From assembly GCA_965230415.1 (NCBI GenBank), contig CBDDKZ010000003.1, positions 310,001 to 374,000 of the forward strand: a stretch of 64,000 bases of DNA, in the 5' to 3' direction. A program made the position numbers and the translations under genes. Positions 37,275 to 46,663 of the stretch are shown here, in pieces. The notes beneath the pieces were generated by a model that was not told where the DNA came from, made no database searches, and was given only the letters and a program-made list of their open reading frames with translations. Position 1 is the first letter of the stretch, and each line of letters opens with the position of its first letter. Origin of the DNA: CBDDKZ01 sp965230415. Lineage in GTDB: Bacteria > Bacteroidota > Bacteroidia > Cytophagales > JAAEPT01.

Positions 37275-38906
37275 ATGGCAAAAATGAGCGACATACTGAA
37301 TTTAGATCTCAGTAAGATCAATTCAGAATCTTTACAATCAGCCATAAAAGAAATGGTTGAAGACTATAATGGCCAGGTTGACAAAAAGCTTTTTGAAGAA
37401 GTTCATGCTGAGAACATAGACAAAATGATGTCCATGGTCGAGCAATTTTCTCCAGAAGCAATTGTGAAGAAAACTAAAGAAAAAAAAACAGAAGGTGACA
37501 AAAAATCAACTTCTAAAAGTGGACGTAAACCTTCAGAACAACCTAAACAGCCATCTAAAAAGAAAACATCCGGAGAAACAATAAAAGTTGCAGTTGTTCT
37601 TCTCGGAGACCTAAATGGTATAAAAGACAAGTTGGAAGAATTTGACCTGAATGAGGCGGATATGATCTTATTCATGGAATTAACTGAAGAACTGGAGAAG
37701 GCCATTGAAGAAAACGATGAAGAACGGATTAAGTCAATCATTCAAAAAGTTTATCACGAATTGGAGACGATGTTCAATAAGTATGACAAGGCCAATGGTC
37801 AGGCTCCAGATGGTATCAAAGAAGCGTTGAATGAAGCTACTGATTCTGTAGACAAAATGTTAGAGGAACTTGGTATTCCTAAGATATCTGACAATGGTAA
37901 GCGTGACAAAAAGCACACCGAACAGCAATCACCTATTGAATTGAGTGACATCATATTGACACCTCAATTAGTAAAAGAAGTAATCGAAGAGGTTGATAGG
38001 ATCGAAAAAGAACACGAATTGAATGATGAAGATGAAATGATAATACATACTACGGTGTTAGACCTTGAAGAATCATTGAACGAATCTGATCATAACAATT
38101 TTAGAAAACATATCGAAAGGGCGGTTGATGATTTCAAAGAATTTGTAATAGACATATCAAATGTCAAATCCAGAAAAGGCACGGTAAAAGCCATGAACAA
38201 GCTTATTAGTGCTTTAGGAGGTGCCTTGTTGAGTGTTGATGGGACAAAAGAATCTGAAACAGAAAAGCAACGTCAGAAGCGAATTAAGGAAGAATTAGTG
38301 AAGCTTGCTCCACAGTTAAAACATTGTCGCGATATTGTCAATGAAGCCAATCGTCAAAAAAGAAACACAACAGCACCAAAGCCCAAACCCACTCGGCTAA
38401 CCAGGTTGAAGAAAAAAGTGTTGTCGTTCACCCAATTAATGCCACCAGATATAAAAAAGAACCCTGCTAAGGTAAAAAAAACAAAGAATGACCTCATGAA
38501 GATGTTTGTAGCCACTGTTGAGAATTGGGAAATGGACAAAGTAAGAGGAAAGGCAGCAGCGACGGAAATCAAGGAAACTTATGAGGATTTGGAAGACAAA
38601 GCAATTCCTGCTCCACAGGAAGAAACTAAGAAACAAGAAAAAACGGAACCCGGAAAAGAACCAAAGCATACTATTAAAGTGGATTTGTTGTACAGAGATG
38701 CATCAAACTACAAAACTTCATACCCTCTGACAATTGATTTAAAAGATTACCCTGAAGCTAAAAAGTTAAAAATTGGAGATCAATTTGAGATGGGTGAATA
38801 TGGTTCTTTGCGACAAAAAGAGTTTTTCAATTCTGAGGTACATCCATACGACTACAATGATGAAGATGATCACAATATTTTAGAAGTAGTAGAAATAACC
38901 AAATAA
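37275..38906 (+). CDS. Large acidic coiled-coil protein with C-terminal domain
   Basis: This 543-residue Glu/Lys-rich protein has a basic linker (about residues 68-100), two similar helical modules (about 125-170 and 235-290, compare ELTEELEKAIEENDEERIKS and LDLEESLNESDHNNFRKHIE), a basic stretch with RLTRLKKKVLSF, and a C-terminal segment (KHTIKVDLLYRDASNYKTSY). A scaffold or DNA-organising role is possible but unshown. No known family is recognised. Confidence 0.45.
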   Translation: MAKMSDILNLDLSKINSESLQSAIKEMVEDYNGQVDKKLFEEVHAENIDKMMSMVEQFSPEAIVKKTKEKKTEGDKKSTSKSGRKPSEQPKQPSKKKTSGETIKVAVVLLGDLNGIKDKLEEFDLNEADMILFMELTEELEKAIEENDEERIKSIIQKVYHELETMFNKYDKANGQAPDGIKEALNEATDSVDKMLEELGIPKISDNGKRDKKHTEQQSPIELSDIILTPQLVKEVIEEVDRIEKEHELNDEDEMIIHTTVLDLEESLNESDHNNFRKHIERAVDDFKEFVIDISNVKSRKGTVKAMNKLISALGGALLSVDGTKESETEKQRQKRIKEELVKLAPQLKHCRDIVNEANRQKRNTTAPKPKPTRLTRLKKKVLSFTQLMPPDIKKNPAKVKKTKNDLMKMFVATVENWEMDKVRGKAAATEIKETYEDLEDKAIPAPQEETKKQEKTEPGKEPKHTIKVDLLYRDASNYKTSYPLTIDLKDYPEAKKLKIGDQFEMGEYGSLRQKEFFNSEVHPYDYNDEDDHNILEVVEITK

Positions 38907-38913
38907 CAAAAAG

Positions 38914-39795
38914 ATGAAAAAAATACGCTTTCTTGAATTCTTACATAAAAACCAGTTGAAGTTATCCGATTTCAGTGCTGCCCTGAAGGACAAAGTGAAA
39001 ATCTTCAAGAAAATGAATGCCAAGTTAAAGTACTTGGAGGGAGAAGATCATGAGTTGTTGTTGAGTGAATTAAAAGAACTTGATCTTGAGATTAAAAGCG
39101 AAATGCTCGAAGAATTGGATGGCGATTTACAAAACAACGATGTACTTGATGTTCCCGAAATGAACGATGTTTTGGCGTCTGGTTTTGTCAAGTTAAATGC
39201 TTTAATCCCCGAATTGCCAAAAATATTAAAAAGCGGCTATAACAAGGCAATTTTTAAAGTTGGCGAAGATACTTTTGAGATCGAGCTATTGCAAAAAAAT
39301 GATCCCCAAAATTACGAATTGAGAGTTTCTTTAACAGACCAAAATGGTGAAATACAACCCGGTGTGTCATTTGATTTGATGATTGACTACGCAGCAAAAA
39401 AATCTGTTGCGTTGCAACATAAATTTAATGCACATTATAAATCTGTTTTAGCTCCGGAATCTGATACGTGGTCTGAATTACCTGAAGAAGAACTAGATTA
39501 TTCAAGATCACTGGCAATGCTAAAATGGATTGAGGGATTAGTTGAGAACGATATCAAGTTGGTGGCTAAACGTCATACACCAAAGTCACAGGATGAAAAT
39601 GAAAAGGTGGTTGAGCAATTTGTAGACAGAAATAAAAATCATCGAGTAGGCGACAAAGTAGGAGAAGTATTGAGGTCGGTTTTATTAAAAAATGGATTTA
39701 GAGGAGATCTAAGCGGAAGGGAATACAAAGTAGGTAAATACAGGCTTAAGAGAAAGATTGGGTACTTCCTGTTTAATATTGAACTAATAAATTGA
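38914..39795 (+). CDS. Unknown protein of the mobile island
   Basis: This 293-residue charged protein has an acidic helical N-terminus and a beta-rich middle (YNKAIFKVGEDTFEIELLQK). I do not recognise it. It starts 7 bases after the coiled-coil gene and ends 6 before the DnaA-like gene, so it is in the same operon. Confidence 0.45.
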   Translation: MKKIRFLEFLHKNQLKLSDFSAALKDKVKIFKKMNAKLKYLEGEDHELLLSELKELDLEIKSEMLEELDGDLQNNDVLDVPEMNDVLASGFVKLNALIPELPKILKSGYNKAIFKVGEDTFEIELLQKNDPQNYELRVSLTDQNGEIQPGVSFDLMIDYAAKKSVALQHKFNAHYKSVLAPESDTWSELPEEELDYSRSLAMLKWIEGLVENDIKLVAKRHTPKSQDENEKVVEQFVDRNKNHRVGDKVGEVLRSVLLKNGFRGDLSGREYKVGKYRLKRKIGYFLFNIELIN

Positions 39796-39801
39796 TAACG
39801 A

Positions 39802-40266
39802 ATGACTGCGAATAATGGTGTCGTATTAGGTGATTTTCAAGAATTACAGGTGTTAGTGAATGAGTTGGTAAAGATTTATGGGGTAACCAATACTATTCAT
39901 ATGCTAAAAGGAATGTGTAATGATAATCAACAAAGCACTTCGAAACGAGGTAAAGTTAAGTTTATAGTTAATTTCATCCTGGCACAAAGTATTGTTCTAT
40001 TTGATTTGAATGAGGAAAAATTCAAAACGTCAAATGTATTGGAATACAGGCAAGCGCGCATGGCTAGTATTCACTTAATAAAAAAATACACAGATTTAAC
40101 ATTTAGTCGGATTGCGGAGAAATTTGATAGCAATGAGCGAAGAGTGATGTATGCCAAGAACAAGGCTGAAGATATGTTATCGATACCTCAATATCACCAA
40201 GAATTTAACGAGAGATATAATATCCTTGAAAAAGCCACAATTGAGTTTATCGCCAAAATGAATTAA
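39802..40266 (+). CDS. DnaA domain IV-like DNA-binding protein
   Basis: This 154-residue protein resembles the C-terminal DNA-binding domain of DnaA in its middle (RQARMASIHLIKKYTDLTFS, then RIAEKFDSNERRVMYAKNKA, about residues 76-120). Such small relatives occur on Bacteroidota integrative elements. It lacks the AAA domain of DnaA, so it could bind DnaA-box-like sites without ATP-driven melting. A replication role for the island is an attractive inference. Confidence 0.5.
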   Translation: MTANNGVVLGDFQELQVLVNELVKIYGVTNTIHMLKGMCNDNQQSTSKRGKVKFIVNFILAQSIVLFDLNEEKFKTSNVLEYRQARMASIHLIKKYTDLTFSRIAEKFDSNERRVMYAKNKAEDMLSIPQYHQEFNERYNILEKATIEFIAKMN

Positions 40267-40272
40267 TCGCTT

Positions 40273-41181
40273 ATGTCACAAGAATCCGAAAAAGAGATAT
40301 TTGAGGCGTTAAATGTCTCACCCGAAAACTTAGAATTTGAGGAACCCTTGGAACCAAGTGCCAGTCCATTAAATCAACCTGTTGTCAATAAGGAGCTCAA
40401 AAATCATATGAATGGCCACAATCACAATTTTTCTGACGAAACTGGGAATAACAAGATTTATGACCCCGATAACGTAATGGGGAACGCAGAAGAAGAACCT
40501 TTAGAACAATACGAATATGATGGTGTCCCAGAACAAGAATTTCAGAATGAGGGGATAAAAGATAAATTCAGCGAAAACTTTGAGGTTCCGGAAAGCCATT
40601 TGGAGATGGAGGCGGATGCGTATCTTGGGTATGGCGATTTGGGTTTGGAAATTGGAGGAGGCTTTTTTGTAAGAATTAAAAAACATAAAGATTTTTTCGA
40701 TTTTGATGAGGTCATTCAAGTCATCGACGAGTTGGATGAGAAGAACATTAACCGGATGAAGCTTGATGAGACTGACAGAGCTTTCTTACGACCACTAATA
40801 ATTGAAGTACTAAAAAAGAAAACAAAAAGGATAACCCCGGAACAACTACTAATACAAGGGATCTTAGCAATAGCGACTAAAAAGTTTCAATTGCTTATGC
40901 AAATTAGAAACGAAAACAATATGGCTATAGATCGATTAATCGATCATATCACTGAAATAAAAACACAAGAAAGAAAACTCGACAATCAACAACACAACCC
41001 TACACAGAAGGAAGAGGGAATCCAACAAGAAGACGTAACATATGATGAAGAACAAAAGGACTCAACGCCTACCTCAAATAAGCAGGAATTAAACAAAGAT
41101 CCGGAGTTCACAAATGAAGTAAGTCGAATGGTTTTGGAGGTTGCGGATGAAGAGGATTCAAACATGAGTACGTCGGAATGA
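40273..41181 (+). CDS. Acidic protein upstream of the P-loop ATPase
   Basis: This 302-residue very acidic protein has a low-complexity N-terminal third and C-terminal 70 residues, with a helical centre (VIQVIDELDEKNINRMKLDE). No domain is recognised. It overlaps the ATPase gene by 4 bases, suggesting that the two act together. Confidence 0.45.
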   Translation: MSQESEKEIFEALNVSPENLEFEEPLEPSASPLNQPVVNKELKNHMNGHNHNFSDETGNNKIYDPDNVMGNAEEEPLEQYEYDGVPEQEFQNEGIKDKFSENFEVPESHLEMEADAYLGYGDLGLEIGGGFFVRIKKHKDFFDFDEVIQVIDELDEKNINRMKLDETDRAFLRPLIIEVLKKKTKRITPEQLLIQGILAIATKKFQLLMQIRNENNMAIDRLIDHITEIKTQERKLDNQQHNPTQKEEGIQQEDVTYDEEQKDSTPTSNKQELNKDPEFTNEVSRMVLEVADEEDSNMSTSE

Positions 41182-42134
41182 CTTCAAAAACGCCATATTA
41201 TAAAATTTCAAGACGGCCTAAAAAAAGACGACAGGTCAATACAACTAGTCTGGCAGATGTTGAAAGAGAACCAATGTCGCTATTGGTTTGCGGTGAAACC
41301 GGCGTGGGTAAAACGCATCGAAGTCGTATCGAAATAAATCAATACCTGAATCACAACGAATGGACTGGCCGAAAAGGTAGGAAAGTGCTGGTCTTTGACG
41401 CTAATGATGATGACTATCCTATGTTTCGTTCGGTACCGGTGAATCATATTCATAATTTACATGCAATTAGCCCTCGACGTATTCGACCTATTACTCAACA
41501 AGGTCGAATTATGACCGATATTGAAAAACGAGATGTAGTTGAGCAAATGATTCACCGCTTTAGAAATGGCTTATTAGTTTTTGAAGACCTCGACAAATAT
41601 ATGGTTGGTGCTAAGGGACAGTCTATTGTAAGCTTGCTAACAACAAATCGTCATTCAGGTCTGGATATAATGATCACTCACCAAAGTATAGCTAAAATAA
41701 CAACAACTGAATGGCAATCGTGCACTTGGTTAAGACTTCATCACCAGGTTGACGATATTAAACGTTACCGCGATAGAATCCCAAACTTCTTTTTGGTATG
41801 TATTGCATCATTCATAGTTGATGAGCAATATGAATTGGCAAATCTTGCATTTCAACAAGGGTGGATCGATTTAGAAGAATATAAAAAACGTAAGAGCTAC
41901 TATTGTTATGTAGACATGAGAAGATTAAAAATCAGAGGTGTAAGCCGACATGCATTTATACGTGCAACAAAACGCTACATTGATAGATACGAGCGAGATC
42001 AAGTTAAAATGATGCTTCAAGAGACTAATCTGTATGATGATAAACCGGTTTACCAAAACAGAACGCAGACAGTTATTGCCTTAATAGAACGTTATCTTAG
42101 GCATCATGAAGCCAATCCGGTATTAGTGTTCTAA
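41178..42134 (+). CDS. P-loop ATPase of the Zot/HerA-like type
   Basis: This 318-residue protein has Walker A GETGVGKT (residues 39-46), KVLVFDANDD, and an acidic Walker B GLLVFEDLDKY (E136, D137), then LLTTNRHSGLDIMITHQS, typical of Zot and HerA/FtsK-type DNA-pumping or assembly ATPases. It has no membrane segment, unlike most Zot proteins. In phages and plasmids such proteins package or transfer DNA; the actual role here is unknown. It is the last gene of the island operon. Confidence 0.6.
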   Translation: MTSKTPYYKISRRPKKRRQVNTTSLADVEREPMSLLVCGETGVGKTHRSRIEINQYLNHNEWTGRKGRKVLVFDANDDDYPMFRSVPVNHIHNLHAISPRRIRPITQQGRIMTDIEKRDVVEQMIHRFRNGLLVFEDLDKYMVGAKGQSIVSLLTTNRHSGLDIMITHQSIAKITTTEWQSCTWLRLHHQVDDIKRYRDRIPNFFLVCIASFIVDEQYELANLAFQQGWIDLEEYKKRKSYYCYVDMRRLKIRGVSRHAFIRATKRYIDRYERDQVKMMLQETNLYDDKPVYQNRTQTVIALIERYLRHHEANPVLVF

Positions 42135-42421
42135 TTTTTAGTTATGGTCGAATTATTTGAAGTACTCTAAATTCAATGTTAAATGAGAAACGATTCCTTT
42201 TATTTGAATTAAAAAACCAAGGACTGAAACAGATTTATGAGTGCTTTAAAAATAGTTAAGTAATTAGTTTTATGGTAGGAGACTAAAATCAGGTAATACT
42301 ACTTGGGGTTAGTTGATGGATAAATGATATATTTGGTTTTGACCAAACTTTATTGATTTACACAATTTAAAATTCTTATTAAAAAAGTCAAGGTTGTAAG
42401 TGATACAAAAGTTTTTTACCT

Positions 42422-42961
42422 ATGCAAACGAAGAAATTTTTTTTAGTTGTTCTGTCTTATGTTGTGTTGACTTTAAGTACTCAAGCTCAAATACCATTTA
42501 AAATAATAGGTTGGTTTTTTAAGGGTAAGGGAGATGATGTCACAAAGTTTGTGTTAAAGCAGAATAAAGTTAATAAATCATATCATTTATTTAATGAATT
42601 CGGTAGGTGTATTGACGATAATGTGAGTTTGAAATATAATAAGAAAAATGTAGAGTTAAGTAGTATAAATACATCAACGAATCTGAGGCGATTAAAAATC
42701 AAGGAGTTCAATAATTTTAGTAAGGTTATTGATAATGATGCTATCAGGAAAAAAGAACATTATGCACGTCTTCAGAAAACTAGAATAAGAACTCACGGAG
42801 ATCCTGAATCATATGAATTCAATGAATGGTATGGCAGATCAATGGCCTCATTAATAATAAAAAATTTTGAAGACTTACCTTTACTCAAGTTTACGGGTGT
42901 TAAGAATGCTAAAGTTGATATAGAAGAAGCTATTAGCTGTAATAGCCACTACTTGATCTGA
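42422..42961 (+). CDS. Exported protein of unknown function
   Basis: This 179-residue protein has a signal peptide (MQTKKFFLVVLSYVVLTLST, cleavage near QAQ) and a basic mature part. No family is recognised. It ends just before the terminus of an IS481 remnant, so the 3' end may have been altered by that insertion; the stop lies 22 bases from the IS terminus. Confidence 0.5.
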   Translation: MQTKKFFLVVLSYVVLTLSTQAQIPFKIIGWFFKGKGDDVTKFVLKQNKVNKSYHLFNEFGRCIDDNVSLKYNKKNVELSSINTSTNLRRLKIKEFNNFSKVIDNDAIRKKEHYARLQKTRIRTHGDPESYEFNEWYGRSMASLIIKNFEDLPLLKFTGVKNAKVDIEEAISCNSHYLI

Positions 42962-42971
42962 CATATGAGAG

Positions 42972-43391
42972 TTATCGGACATCTTGTTGATGCCCCATAT
43001 TATTGGTTAAATTTAACGATTTTTCCTGATCAACCTCCCTTTTTTTATTGAGGGAGGATTGGTCAGAAAAAATTAATTGCTCTTGATTGATCAACTTCTC
43101 TCTTGCTATTCGAATACTATCCTTAAAAGTTTGTATTGGAGTTTTACCAAAACAGAACTTTCCGCTATGAGTTCGTTGGTTATTATAGTAATCTATCCAT
43201 TGATCCAAATCTGTCTGTAACTGATCTATCGATTCATAAATTTTCTTGCGAAAAGCTACCCAAAAAAACTCTTCTTGCATAGTTCTATGAAAACGTTCAC
43301 AAATACCATTTGTTTGAGGGCTTTTTGCTTTGGTTTTTGTATGTGCAATATCCTCTATGGTTAAGTAAAGTTGGTATTCATGATGTTCTCT
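42972..43391 (-). pseudogene. IS481-family transposase, C-terminal fragment
   Basis: The minus-strand frame stays open from the IS3 boundary at 43391 down to 42972. It encodes AKSPQTNGICERFHRTMQEE, with the last catalytic Glu, then IDYYNNQRTHSGK, the typical C-terminus of IS481 transposases. The N-terminal catalytic Asp residues are missing because IS3 copy 1 abuts the fragment. The element's end is near 42985 (GTTGATGCCCC reading plus). Only a remnant, it cannot move alone. Confidence 0.75.
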
Positions 43392-43437
43392 GTAGTTACC
43401 CCAATTATTAGGACAGATTATATTATTAATTAAGATA

Positions 43438-44322
43438 TTAAATTAGCAGGGTTTTCAACATATCAATACCCGGAATTTTGTGATTTATTTCGGCTGGTGT
43501 TGAGATGTTGGAAACAAACAAATCAGTTGGCCGGTTATCGCCAATTGATTGATGCCTTCTTTCATAATTGTAGTAATCAAAATACTCATTCAACAACCGA
43601 TAGAGATGAGCACCATCTTTAGGTGGGTTGATGTATACTTTTTCATACTTTACGCTACGCCATAATCGCTCTATGAATGCGTTATCGGTAGCTCTACCTT
43701 TGCCATCCATGCTTAATTGGATGCCTTTTTCCAAAATAAACGTGCTGAATACCTCAGAAGTAAATTGACATCCCTGATCAGTGTTTATTATTTCAGGCTT
43801 TCCATGCATCATGATCGCCGTTTCAATCGTTTCTTTACACCATTCCGCATCCATGGTATTAGATACTGACCAATTCACTACAAACCGGCTGTGTAGATCT
43901 ATGACGGCACAAAGGTACATGAAGCCTTTTTTCATAGGAATATATGTGATATCAGTAGCCCACACCTGATTAGAGCGATCTACCTGAAGCCCCCGAAGTA
44001 AATAAGGGTAAACTTTATGGTTTTTATGCCTCTTGGAGGTGTGTTTACCTGGTAAAATAGCTCGTAAGCCCATAATTCGATAATACAATCGGTCTATTCG
44101 GTTGCGACTAACTTCATACCCCTTGTCACGTGTCAGCCAGGTATACATTCTTGGTGCACCTTTTTCGGGATGATCCAGATAGTGTTGGTCAATTAAACGC
44201 ATTAACTCTAGGTTTAAAGGTGATTCTTCTCGCGGTTGATAATAAATACCTGAGCGATGAACCTGTAATAACTCACATTGTTTCACTATACTTAGTTGAG
44301 GGTGATCCTTGCTTATCACCAT
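43438..44322 (-). CDS. IS3-family transposase OrfB, copy 1
   Basis: This 294-residue DDE transposase has the catalytic Asp in WATDITYIPMKKGF, the second in INTDQGCQFTSEVF, and Glu in NAFIERLWRSVKYE. It is normally made as an OrfAB fusion by -1 frameshifting at T TTT TTA (44361-44367); see copy 2. Length is typical. All catalytic residues are present, so it should be active. Confidence 0.9.
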   Translation of the reverse strand: MVISKDHPQLSIVKQCELLQVHRSGIYYQPREESPLNLELMRLIDQHYLDHPEKGAPRMYTWLTRDKGYEVSRNRIDRLYYRIMGLRAILPGKHTSKRHKNHKVYPYLLRGLQVDRSNQVWATDITYIPMKKGFMYLCAVIDLHSRFVVNWSVSNTMDAEWCKETIETAIMMHGKPEIINTDQGCQFTSEVFSTFILEKGIQLSMDGKGRATDNAFIERLWRSVKYEKVYINPPKDGAHLYRLLNEYFDYYNYERRHQSIGDNRPTDLFVSNISTPAEINHKIPGIDMLKTLLI

Positions 44323-44342
44323 TCGTCTTTCCTTGAGAGGCT

Positions 44343-44621
44343 TTACCGCAAGGCGTTCTTTAAAAAATCATTTTCAACTTTCAATTGACCTATAGTCTTG
44401 AGGAGTTGATCCTTTTCGGTTTCTTCTTGGCTTTTACCAGATGTATTTCCCGAGTCAAATACTTGTTCCGCATTTGAAAGGAACTCACGTTTCCATGTAT
44501 TGATTTGCGTGGGATGTAAATCATATTTTTGAGCCAATTGGGCCACTGTTGATTGCTCTTTTATGCATTCCAATACAACTTTGGTTTTAAATTTTGAGGT
44601 GAATTTTCTTCTACTTGCCAT
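44343..44621 (-). CDS. IS3-family OrfA, copy 1
   Basis: From the ATG at 44621 this is a 92-residue helix-turn-helix protein (MASRRKFTSKFKTKVVLECI) with the AQKYDLHPTQINTWKREF recognition region and a C-terminal leucine zipper. It binds the element's ends. An upstream ATG at 44639 would add six residues. Identical to the copy 2 protein. Confidence 0.88.
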   Translation of the reverse strand: MASRRKFTSKFKTKVVLECIKEQSTVAQLAQKYDLHPTQINTWKREFLSNAEQVFDSGNTSGKSQEETEKDQLLKTIGQLKVENDFLKNALR

Positions 44622-44684
44622 AACAGTAAATTTAATCATTTTAAAGTTTAACTTACTGTCCTAATTTTTGGGGGATGATCAGTA

Positions 44685-44930
44685 TCAAATGATATCGTTA
44701 CTTCTGGTAAAGGTAGCACTTTAGGTATATGGCAATTTAACAGAGCTGAATTACCTATATTGGGAGATATAAGCTTGTATCACATTTTAGCAATTCCTTA
44801 TGACTTTTTCGAAAATAAAACTCTCGATGTTGAATTGACTCTTTCTGTTGAATTAGGTATTAAATTGGCCAATTTATTTAAACAACGAAGAAATTCTGAC
44901 CCGATAAAAATTAGTGTTAATTGTAGTTAA
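44685..44930 (+). pseudogene. C-terminal fragment of an unknown gene cut by IS3
   Basis: A plus-strand frame is open from the IS3 boundary to TAA at 44928-44930. It encodes SNDIVTSGKGSTLGIWQFNR and ends SDPIKISVNCS. The start is lost. It does not match the neighbouring IS481 sequence, so an IS-mediated deletion joined unrelated DNA. No family is recognised; it might belong to the 42422 exported gene, but nothing shows this. Confidence 0.5.
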
Positions 44931-45058
44931 TAGCAGAATTAGATCGAATAATCATATAAAGTATTAATCTATGATGTAGTTGTTGGTTATCCTGCTTCGA
45001 ATTGTGCCACTTCAGGGGATTAAATCGTATTATCGCTATTACTAATAGATGTAGCGAT

Positions 45059-45303
45059 ATGGCGAACAAACTTGATCTCATGGATATTAGACAATTAATA
45101 CAATTACACGCAGATGGACTTAGTAACCGTAAGATAGGCCAAACATTATAGGCGTACATCGTAATACCATCAATGATTACATTTGCTGCATCAAGGCCAC
45201 AACTAAAACAGCGCAAGAACTTTTAAAACTTTCCGATGAAGAACTTAGAAAGTTTTTTCCAAGTCATACAACAATTAATAATGAGCACTACACTCAATTT
45301 AGG
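45059..45303 (+). pseudogene. IS21 istA, N-terminal remnant
   Basis: Translation begins MANKLDLMDIRQLIQLHADG. After one frameshift near 45150 it continues GVHRNTINDY and SDEELRKFFPSHTTINNEHY, a typical istA start. It stops aligning at about 45303, where TAATG follows. The next part of istA is found 7.4 kb away at 52746. The likely IS21 left end (TGTAGTTGTTGGTTATCC) is at about 44974. Confidence 0.7.
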
Positions 45304-45333
45304 TAATGTAACAATTAACGACTAATATTTAAA

Positions 45334-45696
45334 TCAATCATAGGAAGCTACCATGTAAATATGAAAGTAGCCATTTTTGTCACGCTTTCGCATTTGACCT
45401 CCGCTTCCACCTCTTTCGTTATCATATAAGTCACTATAATCAGGATCATTCAGAAAACTGAAATGAAGAGCACTTTCTATTTCTTCAATATAATTTTCAT
45501 CTCTATGATGCCAAACACTCATTTCATCATATTTGGAATCATATTCCTCTGATTTATTTTCAGGGTTCATTCCAGTTTTACCTATATAGAAGGATTTAAA
45601 TCCACTTTTTGAGGTTTGAAGTTTCAACACTTTCGATTTAATGCTATTAATAAGGACTATTAGATTTCGAATCACTCCTTGGTCATGGATCTGCAT
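45334..45696 (-). CDS. Unknown small protein in the IS21 cargo
   Basis: This 120-residue protein contains FKSFYIGKTGMNPENK and, later, EEIESALHFSFLNDP and a Gly-rich tail. The YIGKT and later Glu weakly recall GIY-YIG endonucleases, but the usual Arg is not clear, so I do not make that call. It lies just inside the left boundary of the cargo. Confidence 0.4.
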   Translation of the reverse strand: MQIHDQGVIRNLIVLINSIKSKVLKLQTSKSGFKSFYIGKTGMNPENKSEEYDSKYDEMSVWHHRDENYIEEIESALHFSFLNDPDYSDLYDNERGGSGGQMRKRDKNGYFHIYMVASYD

Positions 45697-45836
45697 AGAA
45701 TAAGTTTTTTTGAATTTCTTGGAATTATTACGCTACACTCAAATTAACGTTTTGAAATGTAAGTAAAAACCAACTATTTAAAAGAATACAACGTTGTTAG
45801 TATAGTTCAATGAATTGTTCGATCAATTAATATTCA

Positions 45837-46299
45837 ATGCAGCGTGTCTATTTAGACAAAAACATTTTCTCCTATATAAGAAGTCAAAATCTTGAAGATA
45901 GGTTTATGTCACTTAAAGATAACTTTGTATTCTTTTATTCACCTGCACATTTAAGTGATCTTCAAAATTGTGATTATCAAGACAAAATTGATGATTTACA
46001 GCATATGGGAAAGGTTGTTGATTCTAACCTCATATATAATCAACCAAAAAAAGGCACAAGATTTAGTGAATTAACGCCATTAGAAGCACTTAGCAAGTTT
46101 TACACACCAAATACATTTCAAGAATTAACAGATGACCTACCAAATTTTTTGAAAAATGAATTCTTGTCATTACTCCCAGAAGATTTACGAAATAATTTCG
46201 AAGAATCTTTTAAGGCTCTGTTTTTGAGTCAATCTCAAAATCGAGATGATGAATCACGTTCAGGCATTGACTTAATGTTAGGTTGGTTAGAAAAATATT
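45837..46299 (+). pseudogene. PIN-like gene, first fragment (cut by IS66)
   Basis: The frame from 45837 starts MQRVYLDKNIFSYIRSQNLE, with a PIN-type first Asp, then FFYSPAHLSDLQNC. It runs in frame to 46299, where the IS66 end begins. After removing IS66 and one 8-bp target copy, the frame continues EKYLGEMNGLL at 48506. The gene is therefore interrupted, not ended. PIN proteins are usually RNA nucleases. Confidence 0.6.
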
Positions 46300-46372
46300 G
46301 TATCCCTACGGTGTTGAGTGTATTTACTGATAACATCAAAATGACGAATTTAGGCATTAAAAACAGATAGTT

Positions 46373-46663
46373 ATGTCTAAACAAAGAAATAGCGGGGAGA
46401 TGTTTCCATTGATAGAAGAATGGGAACGCAGTGGTCAAAGTCAAAAGGAGTTCTGTAGCTCAGTTGGTGTAGCGCAGCATTTAATGTCGTATTGGGTGAA
46501 GAAATACAGAGAAGAGGCCATTGATGAGAAATCTGGTTTTACAGAAATAAAAGCTAGTTCATTAGCCAGTCCGATCGAAATCTGTTACCCCAACGGAGTG
46601 GTTGTTCGCCTGTCAGACCCGAAAGCTACAGGTCTACTCAAAACACTCATTGGGCTGATCTAG
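46373..46663 (+). CDS. tnpA: IS66 TnpA
   Basis: This 96-residue helix-turn-helix protein (GQSQKEFCSSVGVAQHLMSY) is the first accessory gene of IS66 elements. Its stop overlaps the tnpB start by one base. Its exact role in transposition is unsettled. Confidence 0.8.
   Translation: MSKQRNSGEMFPLIEEWERSGQSQKEFCSSVGVAQHLMSYWVKKYREEAIDEKSGFTEIKASSLASPIEICYPNGVVVRLSDPKATGLLKTLIGLI

Larger units (their letters stand above)
43395..44681 (-). mobile_element. IS3-family insertion sequence, copy 1 (inverted)
   Basis: This 1287-bp element is identical in gene content to copy 2 at 48705-49991 but in opposite orientation. Ends are TGATCATCCCCCAAAAATTA and, at the other end on the same sense, AATTGGGGTAAC; both carry the shared inner ATTAGGACAG inverted repeat. 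Flanking GTA triplets at 43392-43394 and 44682-44684 fit a 3-bp target duplication. It cuts an IS481 gene on one side and an unknown gene fragment on the other. Confidence 0.85.

Noticed and set aside
20938..42134. Conventional prophage or ICE
   Set aside because: No capsid, terminase, portal, tail, integrase, relaxase or type IV secretion genes are visible.
18491..42421. tRNA-Arg as the attachment site of the 21-42 kb island
   Set aside because: I found no direct repeat of the tRNA 3' end downstream, and the T9SS genes lie between them.
44917..45216. Minus-strand small open frame
   Set aside because: It lies across the IS21 istA remnant, whose plus-strand translation matches a known family better.
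45334..45696. GIY-YIG nuclease call
   Set aside because: Only a YIGKT-like string is seen; the catalytic Arg and Glu spacing is not convincing.
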